Shown here: positions 37,756-48,134 of the stretch, in pieces
Layout: each line of letters begins with the position of its first letter
Numbering within the stretch: the stretch's first letter is position 1
Assembly (NCBI GenBank): GCA_963787045.1
Contig: CAWBBR010000010.1
Coordinates: 124,001 to 188,000 of the forward strand
Reading direction: 5' to 3'
Source of the DNA: DATJGR01 sp963787045
Lineage (GTDB): Bacteria > Pseudomonadota > Gammaproteobacteria > Pseudomonadales > Azotimanducaceae
Length of the DNA stretch: 64,000 bases
Notes under the pieces: generated by a model
What the model was told of the DNA's origin: nothing
Database searches by the model: none
Seen by the model: the letters and a program-made list of their open reading frames with translations, nothing else
Program-made: the position numbers and the translations under genes

Positions 37756-39084
37756 TCAGCTTCGATTCCGCGGCGACAACGGCGCGACCCAGATCAACAG
37801 CACCATCCCCGGCACCGCGCACACGGCGCACAGCAAGAAGAAGCGCGTCCATCCCAGACCATCCGCAGGCACACCGATCGCCATCAGAACATCCATGAAC
37901 CTGGTGGCGAGTCCACCGGAGTGCGCGTCGCTGTTGCCTTCGACTAGAAAGCCGGTGGTCGCGCTCGCGAGCGTGCGCGGTACTGCCGTAAGCGCGGTGA
38001 ACAGCGCGAACTGAGTCGCAGCCATGGCCGGCGCAGTCTCGCGCATGATGTAGGCGACGAACGCCGCGGTACCGAGGCTCATGCCGAACGACTCGAGCGC
38101 CAGCACGATCGCGAGCGCCCACGGATCGTGTCCAACTTCCGCCAGCACGGCGAACGCGAAGATCGCGGCTAACTGCGCAAAGCCGAATATCCACAGCGCA
38201 CGGTTGATCCCCAATCGAAGCATCAGGATGCCGCCTACCAACCCTCCCGCGATCGCCGGCCACAAACTGGCGTTCTTTGCGATGAGCCCGATCTCTGTGC
38301 GGGAGAAGCCGAGATCGAGATAGAACGGCGTCGCCAACGCGGTGGCCATGCTGTCGCCGAGCTTGTAGAGAAACATGAACGCCAGCACGAGCGCCGCATA
38401 CCCGATGCCGCGACGCGTGACGAACTCGTGAAACGGTTCGACGATCGCCTGACGCAGCGTTCGAGGCGCGGCCGGGTGCGCGATTGCTTCGCGTATCGAC
38501 AGCGTCAGCCCCACTCCGACCAGCATGAACAGCGCGACGATCGTGATTACCCAATCCCACGCCATCGAGTCGGAGAGAACGAACGCGAGCGAGCCAGGAA
38601 TGAGACCGGCGAGCCTGTACGTCTGAATGTGTACGGCATTGCCGAGACCGAGTTCCAGATCGGGCAGCAACTCGCGACGGTATGCGTCCAGGACGATGTC
38701 CTGGGTCGCGCTGAAGAACGCCACAATTCCTGCGAGCCACAGGATCGTCTGCAGGTCGTAGGCCGGCTGCCAACGACCGACACACACCATCGACACGATC
38801 AACGCCAATTGCGTCGCCAACATCCAACCACGGCGGCGACCCAGAAGCGGCAACTGATAACGATCGAGCAGAGGGGACCAGACGAACTTCCAGACGTACG
38901 GCAGCTGAACCAGCGCAAGTAATCCGATCTGCTTGAGGTCGACCCCTTCGCTGCGCAGCCACCCCGGTATCAGTTGAATCAGGAAGAAGAACGGCAGTCC
39001 GGACGCGAATCCGGTGAAGGCGCAGATGATGATGCGACGGTTGAGGATCCTTCGCAGGAGCGGCTCGTCGGCGCTGGCCTCCAC
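37756..39084 (-). CDS. ampG: AmpG-like muropeptide permease (MFS)
   Basis: The protein of about 442 residues has twelve or so membrane helices of the major facilitator fold and AmpG-type motifs: GFASGLPFFFLIQLIPGWLRSEG near the N-terminus, YVWKFVWSPLLDRYQLPLLGRRRGW and ATQDIVLDAYRRELL. AmpG imports anhydro-muropeptides for cell-wall recycling. AmpD, acting on the same compounds, is encoded at 46.6 kb. A GTG at 39084 is preferred because the longer frame would overlap the upstream yajQ gene. Confidence 0.88.
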   Translation of the reverse strand: MEASADEPLLRRILNRRIIICAFTGFASGLPFFFLIQLIPGWLRSEGVDLKQIGLLALVQLPYVWKFVWSPLLDRYQLPLLGRRRGWMLATQLALIVSMVCVGRWQPAYDLQTILWLAGIVAFFSATQDIVLDAYRRELLPDLELGLGNAVHIQTYRLAGLIPGSLAFVLSDSMAWDWVITIVALFMLVGVGLTLSIREAIAHPAAPRTLRQAIVEPFHEFVTRRGIGYAALVLAFMFLYKLGDSMATALATPFYLDLGFSRTEIGLIAKNASLWPAIAGGLVGGILMLRLGINRALWIFGFAQLAAIFAFAVLAEVGHDPWALAIVLALESFGMSLGTAAFVAYIMRETAPAMAATQFALFTALTAVPRTLASATTGFLVEGNSDAHSGGLATRFMDVLMAIGVPADGLGWTRFFLLCAVCAVPGMVLLIWVAPLSPRNRS

Positions 39085-39097
39085 TCCTACGGCCCGA

Positions 39098-39580
39098 TCA
39101 GTCGCGGAAATTCTCGAACTGCAGCGGTATCTCCAGCTTGGCTTCACGCAACATCGCGATTACGTCTTGGAGGTCGTCGCGCTTTTTGCCCGTGATACGG
39201 ATCTTCTCACCTTGAACGGAGGCCTGGACCTTGAGCTTCGATTCCTTGACGCGCTTCACGATTTCCTTGCCATGGTCGCGGTCGATGCCTTGCACGATCT
39301 TGTAGCGGCGCCGTTTTTCATTGCCGGAACCTTCGATTCCTCCGGGATCGAGGCAACCGGTATCGACCTTACGACGCACGAGCTTGTCGCGCAGAATGTC
39401 CTCCATCTGCTCGATCTGAAACTCTTCCTGCGCGCGAATCAGGATGGCGTCCTCTTCGAGTTCGAACGACGCGGTAACGCCACGGAAGTCGAAGCGTGTT
39501 CCGAGTTCGCGACTGGCCTGATCGACCGAATTGCGAACCTCCTGCATGTCGACCTCGGAGACGATGTCAAACGTCGGCAT
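39098..39580 (-). CDS. yajQ: YajQ-family nucleotide-binding protein
   Basis: The 160-residue protein starts MPTFDIVSEVDMQEVRNSVD and has the YajQ blocks TRFDFRGV, IKRKVDTGCLD-like RRKVDTGCLDPG, and KIRITGKKRDDLQDVIAMLR. YajQ proteins bind nucleotides, and a Xanthomonas homologue binds cyclic-di-GMP as a virulence co-regulator. The window carries three other cyclic-di-GMP-type proteins, so a signalling role is possible. ATG 39580 is set by homology. It is the upstream neighbour of ampG. Confidence 0.92.
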   Translation of the reverse strand: MPTFDIVSEVDMQEVRNSVDQASRELGTRFDFRGVTASFELEEDAILIRAQEEFQIEQMEDILRDKLVRRKVDTGCLDPGGIEGSGNEKRRRYKIVQGIDRDHGKEIVKRVKESKLKVQASVQGEKIRITGKKRDDLQDVIAMLREAKLEIPLQFENFRD

Positions 39581-39726
39581 GATTCGTCCTCTTCCGCGCC
39601 GTGACTCTGACTGAATCCGCACGCATTACATTAATCGTCCAAAGCCGTGCGACACCGTTCCTTGACAACCCTGCACCCCTACTTGAATCTACCTTCGATC
39701 TCGATCGAGCCCTCCGCCTAACTTAC

Positions 39727-40710
39727 ATGTCGCACGAGGACATTCCAATCCTGGTGGTCGATGACGCTAAGTTCTCCAGCGCCATCATCGCCAAGGCGCT
39801 GCGCAGCGGCGGGTTTTCCAATGTGCGATTCACCAACAATCCGCTTCAGGCTCTGCGCTCCGTAGAAAAGCGGCCCGCGCAAATACTCATCGCCGATTGG
39901 CTCATGCCGTCGATGGACGGGCTCGAGCTGACTCGCCGCATCAAGAAGCTCGACGATGCGACAGGACACTTCACGTACGTGATGCTGCTGACCGCGCGAG
40001 ACGACATTCAGGCCATGCACGAAGCCTTCAAAGAGGGAGTGGACGATTTCCTCAACAAAGCCAACCTGCGCGGCCAACTCCTGCCACGCGTGTTCGCCGC
40101 GCAGCGCATTGCCGAACGACAGAACGAACTGCTGCGAACGAACAAGCTATTGCGCCGCAAGGTCCGCGAGCTGACGACCACCGATCTGGTCGATCCTGTG
40201 ACCGGACTCGGCAACATGAAGTTCACGCTCGATCGGATCGGATCGTTGTCGAAGGAAGTCGAAGCGCGCGGCGGCGCGGCGTGCATCCTGCTCGTCGGCA
40301 TCAACAATCTCGACGTGATCGAGAAACAGTATGACAAGGCGGTGATCGACGAATTGATGTCCGGCATCGGCGCCAAACTAAGGCAGCTCGTACGTCCGCT
40401 CGACGTAGTCACCCGCCCCGAAGCGAACATGTTTGCAGTGACGATGTTGCAACCCGACATCGAGAACTGCACGTCCACCAGTTTCCGCCGCATCTTCGAC
40501 AACCTGTACATGCACTCCTTCAAAACCAGCGAAGGTTTCATTCCGGTGGTCGTTGGAGTGAGCCTCGTCGCGGCGGACACGCGTACCACCATTCCCGATC
40601 CGCGCACGTTCATGCGAACCGCATACGACGCGCTCACGCGATCGTTCGATACCGGCATCATCACGGTCGTTCGGTATGGAGAACGCATCGAGAGTCCGGC
40701 CCGCACCTGA
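39727..40710 (+). CDS. Response regulator with degenerate GGDEF domain
   Basis: The 327-residue protein has a receiver at the N-terminus (ILVVDDAKFSSAIIA, phosphoacceptor in LIADWLMPSMDGLEL, Lys in DFLNKANLRG), a helical linker and a diguanylate-cyclase-like domain starting VDPVTGLGNMKF. At the active loop the sequence is RPEANMFAV instead of GGDEF, so cyclase activity is not expected. It may bind nucleotide or act by protein contact. ATG 39727 is the first start matching the receiver boundary. It is 7 nt upstream of the cobalamin adenosyltransferase gene. Confidence 0.8.
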   Translation: MSHEDIPILVVDDAKFSSAIIAKALRSGGFSNVRFTNNPLQALRSVEKRPAQILIADWLMPSMDGLELTRRIKKLDDATGHFTYVMLLTARDDIQAMHEAFKEGVDDFLNKANLRGQLLPRVFAAQRIAERQNELLRTNKLLRRKVRELTTTDLVDPVTGLGNMKFTLDRIGSLSKEVEARGGAACILLVGINNLDVIEKQYDKAVIDELMSGIGAKLRQLVRPLDVVTRPEANMFAVTMLQPDIENCTSTSFRRIFDNLYMHSFKTSEGFIPVVVGVSLVAADTRTTIPDPRTFMRTAYDALTRSFDTGIITVVRYGERIESPART

Positions 40711-40717
40711 GGCGTCG

Positions 40718-41272
40718 ATGCCGAACCGCCTGACACGAATCACGACTCGAGGCGGCGACAAGGGCGAAAGCAGTCTCGCCGATGGTTCCCGCCACTCGAA
40801 GTTCGCCCCTCAGTTCGGTGCCCTCGGCGATATCGACGAGCTGAACTGCGCCATGGGCATCGTGGTGACGCAACTCGAGGAGGCACACCCGCTGCGCGCT
40901 ACGCTGATCGAACTCCAGTCCAGGCTGTTCGATCTCGGCGGCGCGATCGCAATGCCGGGAACGGCGTTTTCTCTTTCGGACGAAACGAACGCACTGGAGC
41001 TGTTGGTCGCACAATACGCGCAACAATTGGGTCCACTCGCTAACTTCATTCTGCCGGGGGGAACGCCCGCGGGTTCACAGGCGCACCTCGCCAGAGCCGT
41101 TTGCAGACGAGCCGAGCGCAGCGTGTGGCAACTGATGAACGATCGACCCGACGACTACGACGCGTCACTCGGCGTGTTCCTCAACCGACTCAGCGACGCG
41201 CTGTTCGTATTTGCTCGCGCGTTGAACCTCGACTCGCCAGAACTGCTGTGGCAACAGCGCCCGCGAACCTGA
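40718..41272 (+). CDS. Cob(I)yrinic acid a,c-diamide adenosyltransferase (PduO-type)
   Basis: The 184-residue protein begins TRGGDKGESSLADGSRHSK and has the family blocks FGALGDIDELNCAMG, LFDLGGAIAMPG, ILPGGTPAGSQAHLARAVCRRAER and FLNRLSDALFVFARALN. It transfers adenosyl from ATP to cob(I)alamin to make coenzyme B12. ATG 40718 is preferred over upstream starts by the N-terminal motif. It follows the degenerate-GGDEF gene closely and is convergent with aceF. Confidence 0.92.
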   Translation: MPNRLTRITTRGGDKGESSLADGSRHSKFAPQFGALGDIDELNCAMGIVVTQLEEAHPLRATLIELQSRLFDLGGAIAMPGTAFSLSDETNALELLVAQYAQQLGPLANFILPGGTPAGSQAHLARAVCRRAERSVWQLMNDRPDDYDASLGVFLNRLSDALFVFARALNLDSPELLWQQRPRT

Positions 41273-41284
41273 GACGAGAACGGT

Positions 41285-42949
41285 CTAGAGCAAGATGCGA
41301 CGCATGTCGGCCAACGTCCGACACAGCGTCGTCACGAAACGTCCCGCTTCCGCACCGTTGATCGCGCGATGATCGTAGCTCAGCGAGACCGGCAACATGC
41401 GCCGCGGTTCGAACTCGGTGCCGTTCCAATGTGGGCGCATCGTCAGGCGTGATACGCCGAGGATCGCGACCTCCGGCGCGTTGATGATCGGCGTGAAGCC
41501 TGTTCCGCCGATCGCACCAAGGCTCGAGATCGTGAAGCTCGCGCCTTGCAGGTCGTTCATAGCGAGCTTGCCTTGTTGCGCTTTCTGCGACAGCGATTCG
41601 ATTTCCTGCGCGAGATCGAATACGCCTTTCTGATCCGCATCGCGCAGTACCGGCACGACCAATCCCTCGGGCGTGTCGACCGCCAGTCCGATGTGGTAGT
41701 AGCGTTTGACGATCAGATGACGGACCGACGAATCGAGCGACGCGTTGAACGTGGGGAACGAACGCAGCGTCGCTACCGTTGCTTTCACGATGAATGCGAG
41801 CGGGGTCAGCTTCACGCCTTTTGCTTGCGCTTCGACCTTTAGTTCCTCGCGGAACGCTTCGAGGTCCGTAACGTCGGCCTCGTCATGTTGAGTAACGTGA
41901 GGAATATTGAGCCAGCTACGATGCAAGTTGTCCGCACCGCGGGCGCGAATTCGGGTCAACTCGATCGTTTCGACTGAGCCGAAGCGCGTGAAGTCGATAG
42001 TCGGCACCGCCGGAATCGCACCACCCGACGCACGCGGTGCGGCCAGTGCCGCTTTGACGAAGGCATCGACGTCGTTCTTGAGTATTCGGCTTCGCGGACC
42101 GCTGCCTTTCACTTTCGCGAGGTCGACCCCCAACTCACGCGCGAGTCTGCGCACCGACGGACCCGCGTAGACGGTTTCACTGGGGGGCGACGCGACGGGA
42201 GCGGAAGCGTCAGGCCGTGAGACAGCTGGCGCCGGCTCGCTTGGCGGAACTGGCTTCGCGGGCGCGGTCGACTCAACCGATTGTGAACGCTGAGGAATCT
42301 CGACAGCATTCGTTGCCGCCGCACTCGGGTCAGCTTCGGTAGGCGAAGTAGCCTCGATCACCGCCAGGAGACTGCCTTCGGTTACGGCGCTTCCTTCGCT
42401 CACGTCGACCGACGCCACTCGACCAGCAACCGGCGACGGGATTTCCATCGACGCCTTGTCGGATTCGACCACCACCAACAGGTCATCTATCGCGACGTCC
42501 TGTCCCGCCTTGACCTTCACCTCGACGACCGTAACGTCTTTGGCTTCGCCGATGTCGGGAATGCGGACCTCGAACCGGCGCGACGACTCGGCGGGTTTGG
42601 GAGCCGCTTGCTTCGCTGCGGGCGGTGGCGGTTGCGGTGGTGGAGCCTGCGTCTGTTGGAGCCTGCGTCTGTTGGAGCTGTTGTCGCCGCGACCCGTTCC
42701 GTCACTCGCCGACTCGGCTTCGATCACGGCGATGGCCTGGCCCGCATGGACCTTGTCGCCGAGCGCGACGACGATCTTGCGCAACGTTCCGGCGACGGTT
42801 GCCGGCACTTCCATTGACGCCTTGTCCGACTCGATCACGATCAACGGATCGTCTTTGGCGATCTGCGCGCCGACCTTCGCGAGGATCTCGATGACCTCTA
42901 CGTCTTCGGCGTCGCCGATGTCGGGGATCAGAACTTCCTTCTCTGCCAT
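41285..42949 (-). CDS. aceF: Pyruvate dehydrogenase complex dihydrolipoyl acetyltransferase (E2)
   Basis: The 554-residue protein has two lipoyl domains (lysine motifs ESDKASMEVP and ESDKASMEIP, near residues 45 and 155), each followed by Pro/Ala linkers, a peripheral-subunit binding domain (GPSVRRLARELGVDLAKVKG) and the catalytic domain with the terminal DHRAINGAEAGRF. It takes the acetyl group from E1 to CoA. aceE lies directly upstream, so it is part of an aceEF operon. The lpd gene is not seen here. Confidence 0.95.
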   Translation of the reverse strand: MAEKEVLIPDIGDAEDVEVIEILAKVGAQIAKDDPLIVIESDKASMEVPATVAGTLRKIVVALGDKVHAGQAIAVIEAESASDGTGRGDNSSNRRRLQQTQAPPPQPPPPAAKQAAPKPAESSRRFEVRIPDIGEAKDVTVVEVKVKAGQDVAIDDLLVVVESDKASMEIPSPVAGRVASVDVSEGSAVTEGSLLAVIEATSPTEADPSAAATNAVEIPQRSQSVESTAPAKPVPPSEPAPAVSRPDASAPVASPPSETVYAGPSVRRLARELGVDLAKVKGSGPRSRILKNDVDAFVKAALAAPRASGGAIPAVPTIDFTRFGSVETIELTRIRARGADNLHRSWLNIPHVTQHDEADVTDLEAFREELKVEAQAKGVKLTPLAFIVKATVATLRSFPTFNASLDSSVRHLIVKRYYHIGLAVDTPEGLVVPVLRDADQKGVFDLAQEIESLSQKAQQGKLAMNDLQGASFTISSLGAIGGTGFTPIINAPEVAILGVSRLTMRPHWNGTEFEPRRMLPVSLSYDHRAINGAEAGRFVTTLCRTLADMRRILL

Positions 42950-42966
42950 TGCCGGTCCCTGTCGCT

Positions 42967-45628
42967 TCAGACGAGCCGCGGATTAGATTTGTCGGGCTCG
43001 ATTTTGAAGCGGCGCATTGCGTCCCTGACCACGCTGCGCGCGATGATTTGTTGATCGGCAAGCGAAGCGAGCGCGGCCACCGTGACGAAATGTCGATCTA
43101 CTTCGAAGAACCACCGCAGCTGTTGCCGCGTATCGCTACGGCCGAATCCATCGGTGCCGAGCACGCGATACGACGCCGGCACATACGGCCTGATCTGTTC
43201 CGCATATACCTTCATGTAGTCGGTCGCGGCGACGACCGGCGCATCGTCGCCCTCGAGGCATTGTTCGACATACGATTTTCTGGGTGCCTCGTCAGGATGC
43301 AGCATGTTCCACCGATCGACGTCCATTCCATCGCGCCGCAACTCGTTGAAGCTGGTCACGCTCCAGATGTCACTGGCAACGCCGAACTCCTTGAGCAGAT
43401 CCGCCGCGGCGATCACCTCGCGCAGAATCGTGCCGCTGCCCAGGAGTCGAACGCGCTTGCGGTCATCGCACTTTCGGTGTCAACCGGTAGATCCCTTTGA
43501 CGATCCCCTCTTCGACGCCGTCAGGCATTGTCGGCTGTTGATACGGTTCGTTCATGACGGTGATGTAGTAGAAGACCTTGTCGCCTGCCTCGTACATCCG
43601 TTTCAGACCGTGGTGAACGATGACCGCCAGTTCGTAACCATATGTCGGATCGTATGAGCGGCAGTTCGGAATCGTCGATGACAACAGATGACTGTGCCCG
43701 TCCTGGTGCTGCAATCCTTCGCCGTTCAGCGTGGTGCGGCCCGCGGTACCGCCGAGCAGAAATCCCCGCGCCTGAATGTCGCCTGCGGCCCACGCGAAAT
43801 CGCCGATGCGTTGGAAGCCGAACATCGAGTAGAAGATGTAGAACGGGACCAGCGTCTTCCGGTGCGAACTGTATGCGGTCGCCGCAGCGATCCACGCCGA
43901 CATCGCGCCCGCCTCGTTGATGCCTTCTTCCAGCACCTGCCCTTGTTTCGATTCCCGATACCCGGCGATTTCGTCGGAGTCTTCCGGTTCGTAGATCTGC
44001 CCTTCGGACGAGTAGATGCCGAGTTGGCGGAACATCCCTTCCATGCCGAAGGTGCGCGCTTCGTCGGGCACGATCGGTACGACACGCGAGCCGATGTCTT
44101 TGTCTCGAACGAGCGACGCCAACATCCTGACGAACACCATCGTGGTAGAGATCTCGCGATCGCCGCTGCCCTTGAGCTGCGAGTCGAAGATGGCGAGGTC
44201 CGGCACCTTGATGTCGTTCTCCACGACGACGCGGCGCGGAATGAACCCGCCGAGCTGCTCCCGATTGCGACGCAGATACACCATCTCCGGCGTGTCGGGT
44301 CCCGGCCGGTAGTACGGCACGCGCGCGAGATCGTCGTCGGTGAGCGGAACTCCGAACTGATCGCGAAAATGCTTCAAATTCTCGAGACCCAGCTTTTTCA
44401 CCGAATGGGTCGTGTTCTCCGATTCGCCGCCTTCGCCCATCCCGTAACCCTTTACGGTCTTGGCGAGGATGACGGTGGGTTCGCCACGATGATTCACGGC
44501 GGAGTGATACGCGGCATAGACCTTGAACGGATCGTGCCCACCGCGGTTCAGCCGCATGATGTCGGCGTCGGACAAGTTCTCGACCATCTTCAACAGCTCG
44601 GGCGACTTGCCGAAGAAGTGCTCACGCGTATACGCGCCGCCTTTGGCCTTGTAGTTCTGATATTCACCGTCGACGGTTTCGTTCATGCGCTGCTGCATCA
44701 AACCTTTGCCGTCGTTGGCAAAGAGCGGATCCCACAAGCGACCCCACACCACCTTGATCACGTTCCAACCAGCACCGCGAAAGGTGCCTTCGAGCTCCTG
44801 AATGATCTTACCGTTGCCCCGCACGGGTCCGTCGAGGCGCTGCAGGTTGCAATTGACGACGAAGATCAGATTGTCGAGCTTTTCGCGCGCCGCGAGCCCG
44901 AGCACGCCCAACGACTCCGGTTCGTCGCACTCGCCGTCTCCCAGGAACGCCCAGACTTTGCGATCGCCCATCGGTACGAGATCGCGGCTGTCGAGATACT
45001 TCATGATGTGCGCTTGGTAAATCGCCTGGATTGGACCGAGCCCCATCGAAACCGTTGGGAACTGCCAGTAGTCCGGCATCAGCCACGGATGCGGATACGA
45101 CGACAATCCTTTGCCATCCACTTCACGACGGAACCGATCGAGATCGCCTTCGTCGAGCCGACCCTCGAGAAACGACCGCGCATAGATACCGGGAGAGCTG
45201 TGGCCCTGGAAATAAATCAGGTCGCCTGGATCGCTGTCGGTCGGTGCGCGGAAGAAGTAGTTGAAGCCAACGTCGTAGAGCGTTGCCGCTGACGAGAACG
45301 TCGCGATGTGTCCGCCGAGATCGTCGCCCGACTGATTGGCGCGCATGACCATCGCGAGCGCGTTCCAACGAATCAGCGAACGGATGCGCCGCTCCATGAA
45401 CAGGTCGCCCGGCATGAACGCTTCTTTGTTCGCCGGAATGGTGTTGCGATACGGCGTCGTGATCGTATACGGCAGGCGCGCGCCGGTTTGTGCCATCCGC
45501 GCCGACAGACGCTCGAGCAGAAAATTCGCGCGCTCGGTACCGTCGTTATCGAGCAGGTACTCGAGCGCGTCCAGCCACTCTCGCGTTTCGGCCGGATCGG
45601 AATCGGCAAGGTCGCGCGGAAAAGCCAT
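42967..45628 (-). CDS. aceE: Pyruvate dehydrogenase E1 component, homodimeric type (frameshifted)
   Basis: AceE decarboxylates pyruvate with thiamine diphosphate and loads E2. The frame begins MAFPRDLADSDPAETREWLD and shows the TPP motif GDGECDEPESLG and NCNLQRLDGPVRGNGKIIQE. It breaks at about 43470 (after RLTPKV), and one frame over it continues DDRKRVRLLGSGTILREV to KSNPRLV at 42967. The span is 2662 nt; removing one base gives 886 residues, matching E. coli (887). The frameshift is therefore probably a sequencing insertion. aceF starts 17 nt after the stop. Confidence 0.95.
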
Positions 45629-45637
45629 AGCGTCCCT

Positions 45638-46570
45638 TCAATGGTTCGAGTCGGAATTATAGTCGGCGGGCCACAACCACGCCGCGCCGCGAACGCCGCT
45701 GCTTGAGCCGTGTACGGCAGGTACCAAGCGGGTGTTCACAGCGTCGGAGAATACATACGCTCCCCAAAGCTCCGGCACGCGCCGATATAGGGTCTGTATC
45801 CCGGACACGCCCCCGCCGAGCACGATCACCTCCGGATCGATGATATTGACGATCTGCGCGAGCGATCGCGCGAGCTGCCGGCAATACAGATCGATCGTGC
45901 GCTTGCAGTTCGGGTCGGCAGCCGCGGCAATGTCGCGCGGTTCCCGCTGTTCACCCCACAGCAAGGCGTGGGTCCGCGCCAGACCGGGTCCGGACAGGAA
46001 CGTCTCGATGCAATTCGCCCGGCCGCAATAGCAAGGTCGCTCGTCCAACCGAAGCTCCAGTTGATCCAAATCGGCGCGGAAATACGGCAGCGGCGTATGT
46101 CCCCATTCACCCGCTATCCCGTTCGGTCCCTGAATGAGGCGACCGTGTGCAACGATGCCGCCGCCGACACCGGTTCCCAGGATCACGCCGAACGACGTGC
46201 GGGTGCCGGCTGCGGCACCGTCGACCGATTCCGACAACGCGAAACAATCGGCATCGTTCGCAATACGGACGCGATCGCCGAGGCGACGCGTGAGGTCGCC
46301 CAACAGCGGTCTGCCGTTCAACCACGTCGAGTTGCAGTTTTTCATCAGTCCCGTCGATGGCTCTACGGCGCCTGGTGTCCCGGCGCCGACAGCGCATCGG
46401 TGTCCCGCGATTCGATCGAGCGCTTCAACGAGGTTGGCGACCGTTTCGACGGTAGCTTCGTAGTCGAACCGCGGTGTCGCGACGCGCTCTCGCGCCTCAA
46501 CGGTTCCGTCATCACGAACGAGAATCGCCTCGACCTTGGTTCCGCCGAGATCAACTCCGATGCGCGACAC
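45638..46570 (-). CDS. ROK-family sugar kinase
   Basis: The 310-residue kinase has the N-terminal phosphate loop IGVDLGGTKVEA, DNDADCFALSE-like ANDADCFALSESV, GVILGTGVGGGIV, and the ROK zinc motif GHTPL through CYCGRANCIET. It probably phosphorylates fructose or another hexose (Mak-type) with ATP. The start overlaps the ampD end by 20 nt, so the two are translated together. aceE lies downstream on the same strand. Confidence 0.87.
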   Translation of the reverse strand: MSRIGVDLGGTKVEAILVRDDGTVEARERVATPRFDYEATVETVANLVEALDRIAGHRCAVGAGTPGAVEPSTGLMKNCNSTWLNGRPLLGDLTRRLGDRVRIANDADCFALSESVDGAAAGTRTSFGVILGTGVGGGIVAHGRLIQGPNGIAGEWGHTPLPYFRADLDQLELRLDERPCYCGRANCIETFLSGPGLARTHALLWGEQREPRDIAAAADPNCKRTIDLYCRQLARSLAQIVNIIDPEVIVLGGGVSGIQTLYRRVPELWGAYVFSDAVNTRLVPAVHGSSSGVRGAAWLWPADYNSDSNH

Positions 46571-47141
46571 CCGATACTCCCATCGTCCGCAAAACGTCTC
46601 GGAAGAGGCGCGACCAATCGAACGACGTACCAGGGTCGCTCTTGCGCTGCGGCGCGATTTCCTGATGCCCGACGACCCCGTCGAGTGACAATCTCGGATA
46701 CCGATTCATCAGCGCCACTACGAGTGCGGCCAGCGACGCGTACTGTGCTTCGTCGTAGTCGACGTCGTCGGTCCCCTCCAGTTCGATGCCGATCGAATAG
46801 TCGTTGCAGCCCTCTCGACCGCGATAGCTCGAGACACCGGCGTGCCACGCACGGCGATGGAATGGGACGAACTGGGTCACGTTGCCCCGACGATCTACGA
46901 AGAGATGCGAGGACACACGTACACCTTCCAAGTCGCTCAACGCCACATCGACGGTGCAATCGAGGCAGTTCGTGAAAAACTGTTGAACGAGTCCGCCGCC
47001 GAATTGGCCCGGCGGCAGACTGATGTTGTGAACTACCACTAGCGCTATGTCGTCAGGGTCGGTGCGATCGTCACAGTTGGGTGACGCGCATCGAACAACA
47101 CCGTCAATCCAATGGTCCGCACCGATCTGCACGCTACTCAC
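46551..47141 (-). CDS. ampD: 1,6-anhydro-N-acetylmuramyl-L-alanine amidase AmpD
   Basis: The 196-residue cytoplasmic zinc amidase has the metal ligands of AmpD: His38 in VVVHNISLPPGQFGG, a second in RAWHAGVSSYRGREGCND (about 110), and the GHQEIAPQRKSDPG end block with a zinc ligand. It also shows NDYSIGIELEG. AmpD cuts the peptide from anhydro-muropeptides brought in by AmpG (37.8 kb), in wall recycling and beta-lactamase control. It is divergent from nadC. Confidence 0.92.
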   Translation of the reverse strand: MSSVQIGADHWIDGVVRCASPNCDDRTDPDDIALVVVHNISLPPGQFGGGLVQQFFTNCLDCTVDVALSDLEGVRVSSHLFVDRRGNVTQFVPFHRRAWHAGVSSYRGREGCNDYSIGIELEGTDDVDYDEAQYASLAALVVALMNRYPRLSLDGVVGHQEIAPQRKSDPGTSFDWSRLFRDVLRTMGVSGVAHRS

Positions 47142-47285
47142 TCTCGCGCAAACGTGTGATCGGCATCGTGCCGGAACGATGTCGGCATCACAAGCCGGCT
47201 AGTGGCATCGCAACGAACGCGACGAAGTGTTGCGTGTTGGAAACGCACGACTAATATCAGCCGTCTCTGTCTCGAGACCAAGCGG

Positions 47286-48129
47286 ATGAAACTGGACGAT
47301 CTGCTCGCGGAAGCGATCGAACGCAACGTGCGCGAAGCGCTCGCTGAGGACATCGGCGACGGTGACGTCACGGCGCAACTCATCCCGACGGACACACGCG
47401 GGCGCGCCTTCGTGATCACGCGCGAGAACGCCGTGCTCTGCGGTCGACCATGGGCAGACGAAGCATGCCGACAGCTCGATCCGACGATCGCGGTAACCTG
47501 GCATGCAAATGACGGCGATCAAGTGTTCGAGAACCAGCGGCTATTGTCGTTGGAAGGGTCTGCACGCAGCCTGCTGACGGTGGAGCGCACGCTGTTGAAC
47601 TTCCTGCAGCTGCTTTCAGGTACTGCCACGGCGGCGCGACGGTATGCGGATCGATTGACGAATACCCAATTGCGCGTACTCGATACGCGCAAGACGCTGC
47701 CTGGGCTGCGGATCGCACAGAAGTACGCCGTCCGCTGCGGCGGCTGCTACAACCACCGGCTCGGACTGTTCGACGCGTTTCTCATCAAGGAGAACCACAT
47801 TGCCGCCGCCGGTTCCATTGCCGCCGCGGTCGAGCGCGCCCGTCAGATCGCGCCCGACCACGTCGTCGAGGTCGAAGTCGAGAATATCGAGGAGTTCCGC
47901 ACAGCTCTGATCGCAGGCGCAGATATCATCATGCTCGACGATTTCTCGGAGAAGGACATGCACGCGGCCGTTGCGATCAATCAAGGGCAAGCCAAGACTC
48001 GAAGTGTCCGGCGGAGTGACCCACGCCACGATCGCCGCCATCGCCGCGACCGGCGTCGACTACGTCTCGATCGGTGAACTCACGAAGGCGGTCGCGCCGA
48101 TCGACCTTTCGATGCGATTCGAAGACTGA
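47286..48129 (+). CDS. nadC: Nicotinate-nucleotide pyrophosphorylase (frameshifted near the 3' end)
   Basis: NadC (quinolinate phosphoribosyltransferase) makes nicotinate mononucleotide in NAD synthesis. Blocks are EDIGDGDVTAQLIP, ERTLLNFLQLLSGTATA, LDTRKTLPGLR, GGCYNHRLGLFDAFLIKENH and ADIIMLDDFS. The frame breaks at about 47995 (after NQGQAK). One frame over, the sequence continues LEVSGGVTHATIAAIAATGV and ends DLSMRFED at 48129, giving 280 residues, the usual length. This is probably an insertion error. ATG 47286 fits the conserved start. Confidence 0.93.
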
Positions 48130-48134
48130 AACGT

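Noticed and set aside
37652..38962. Long reading frame of 436 codons inside ampG
   Set aside because: It is a shadow of the AmpG frame, Arg-rich and without any recognisable motif.
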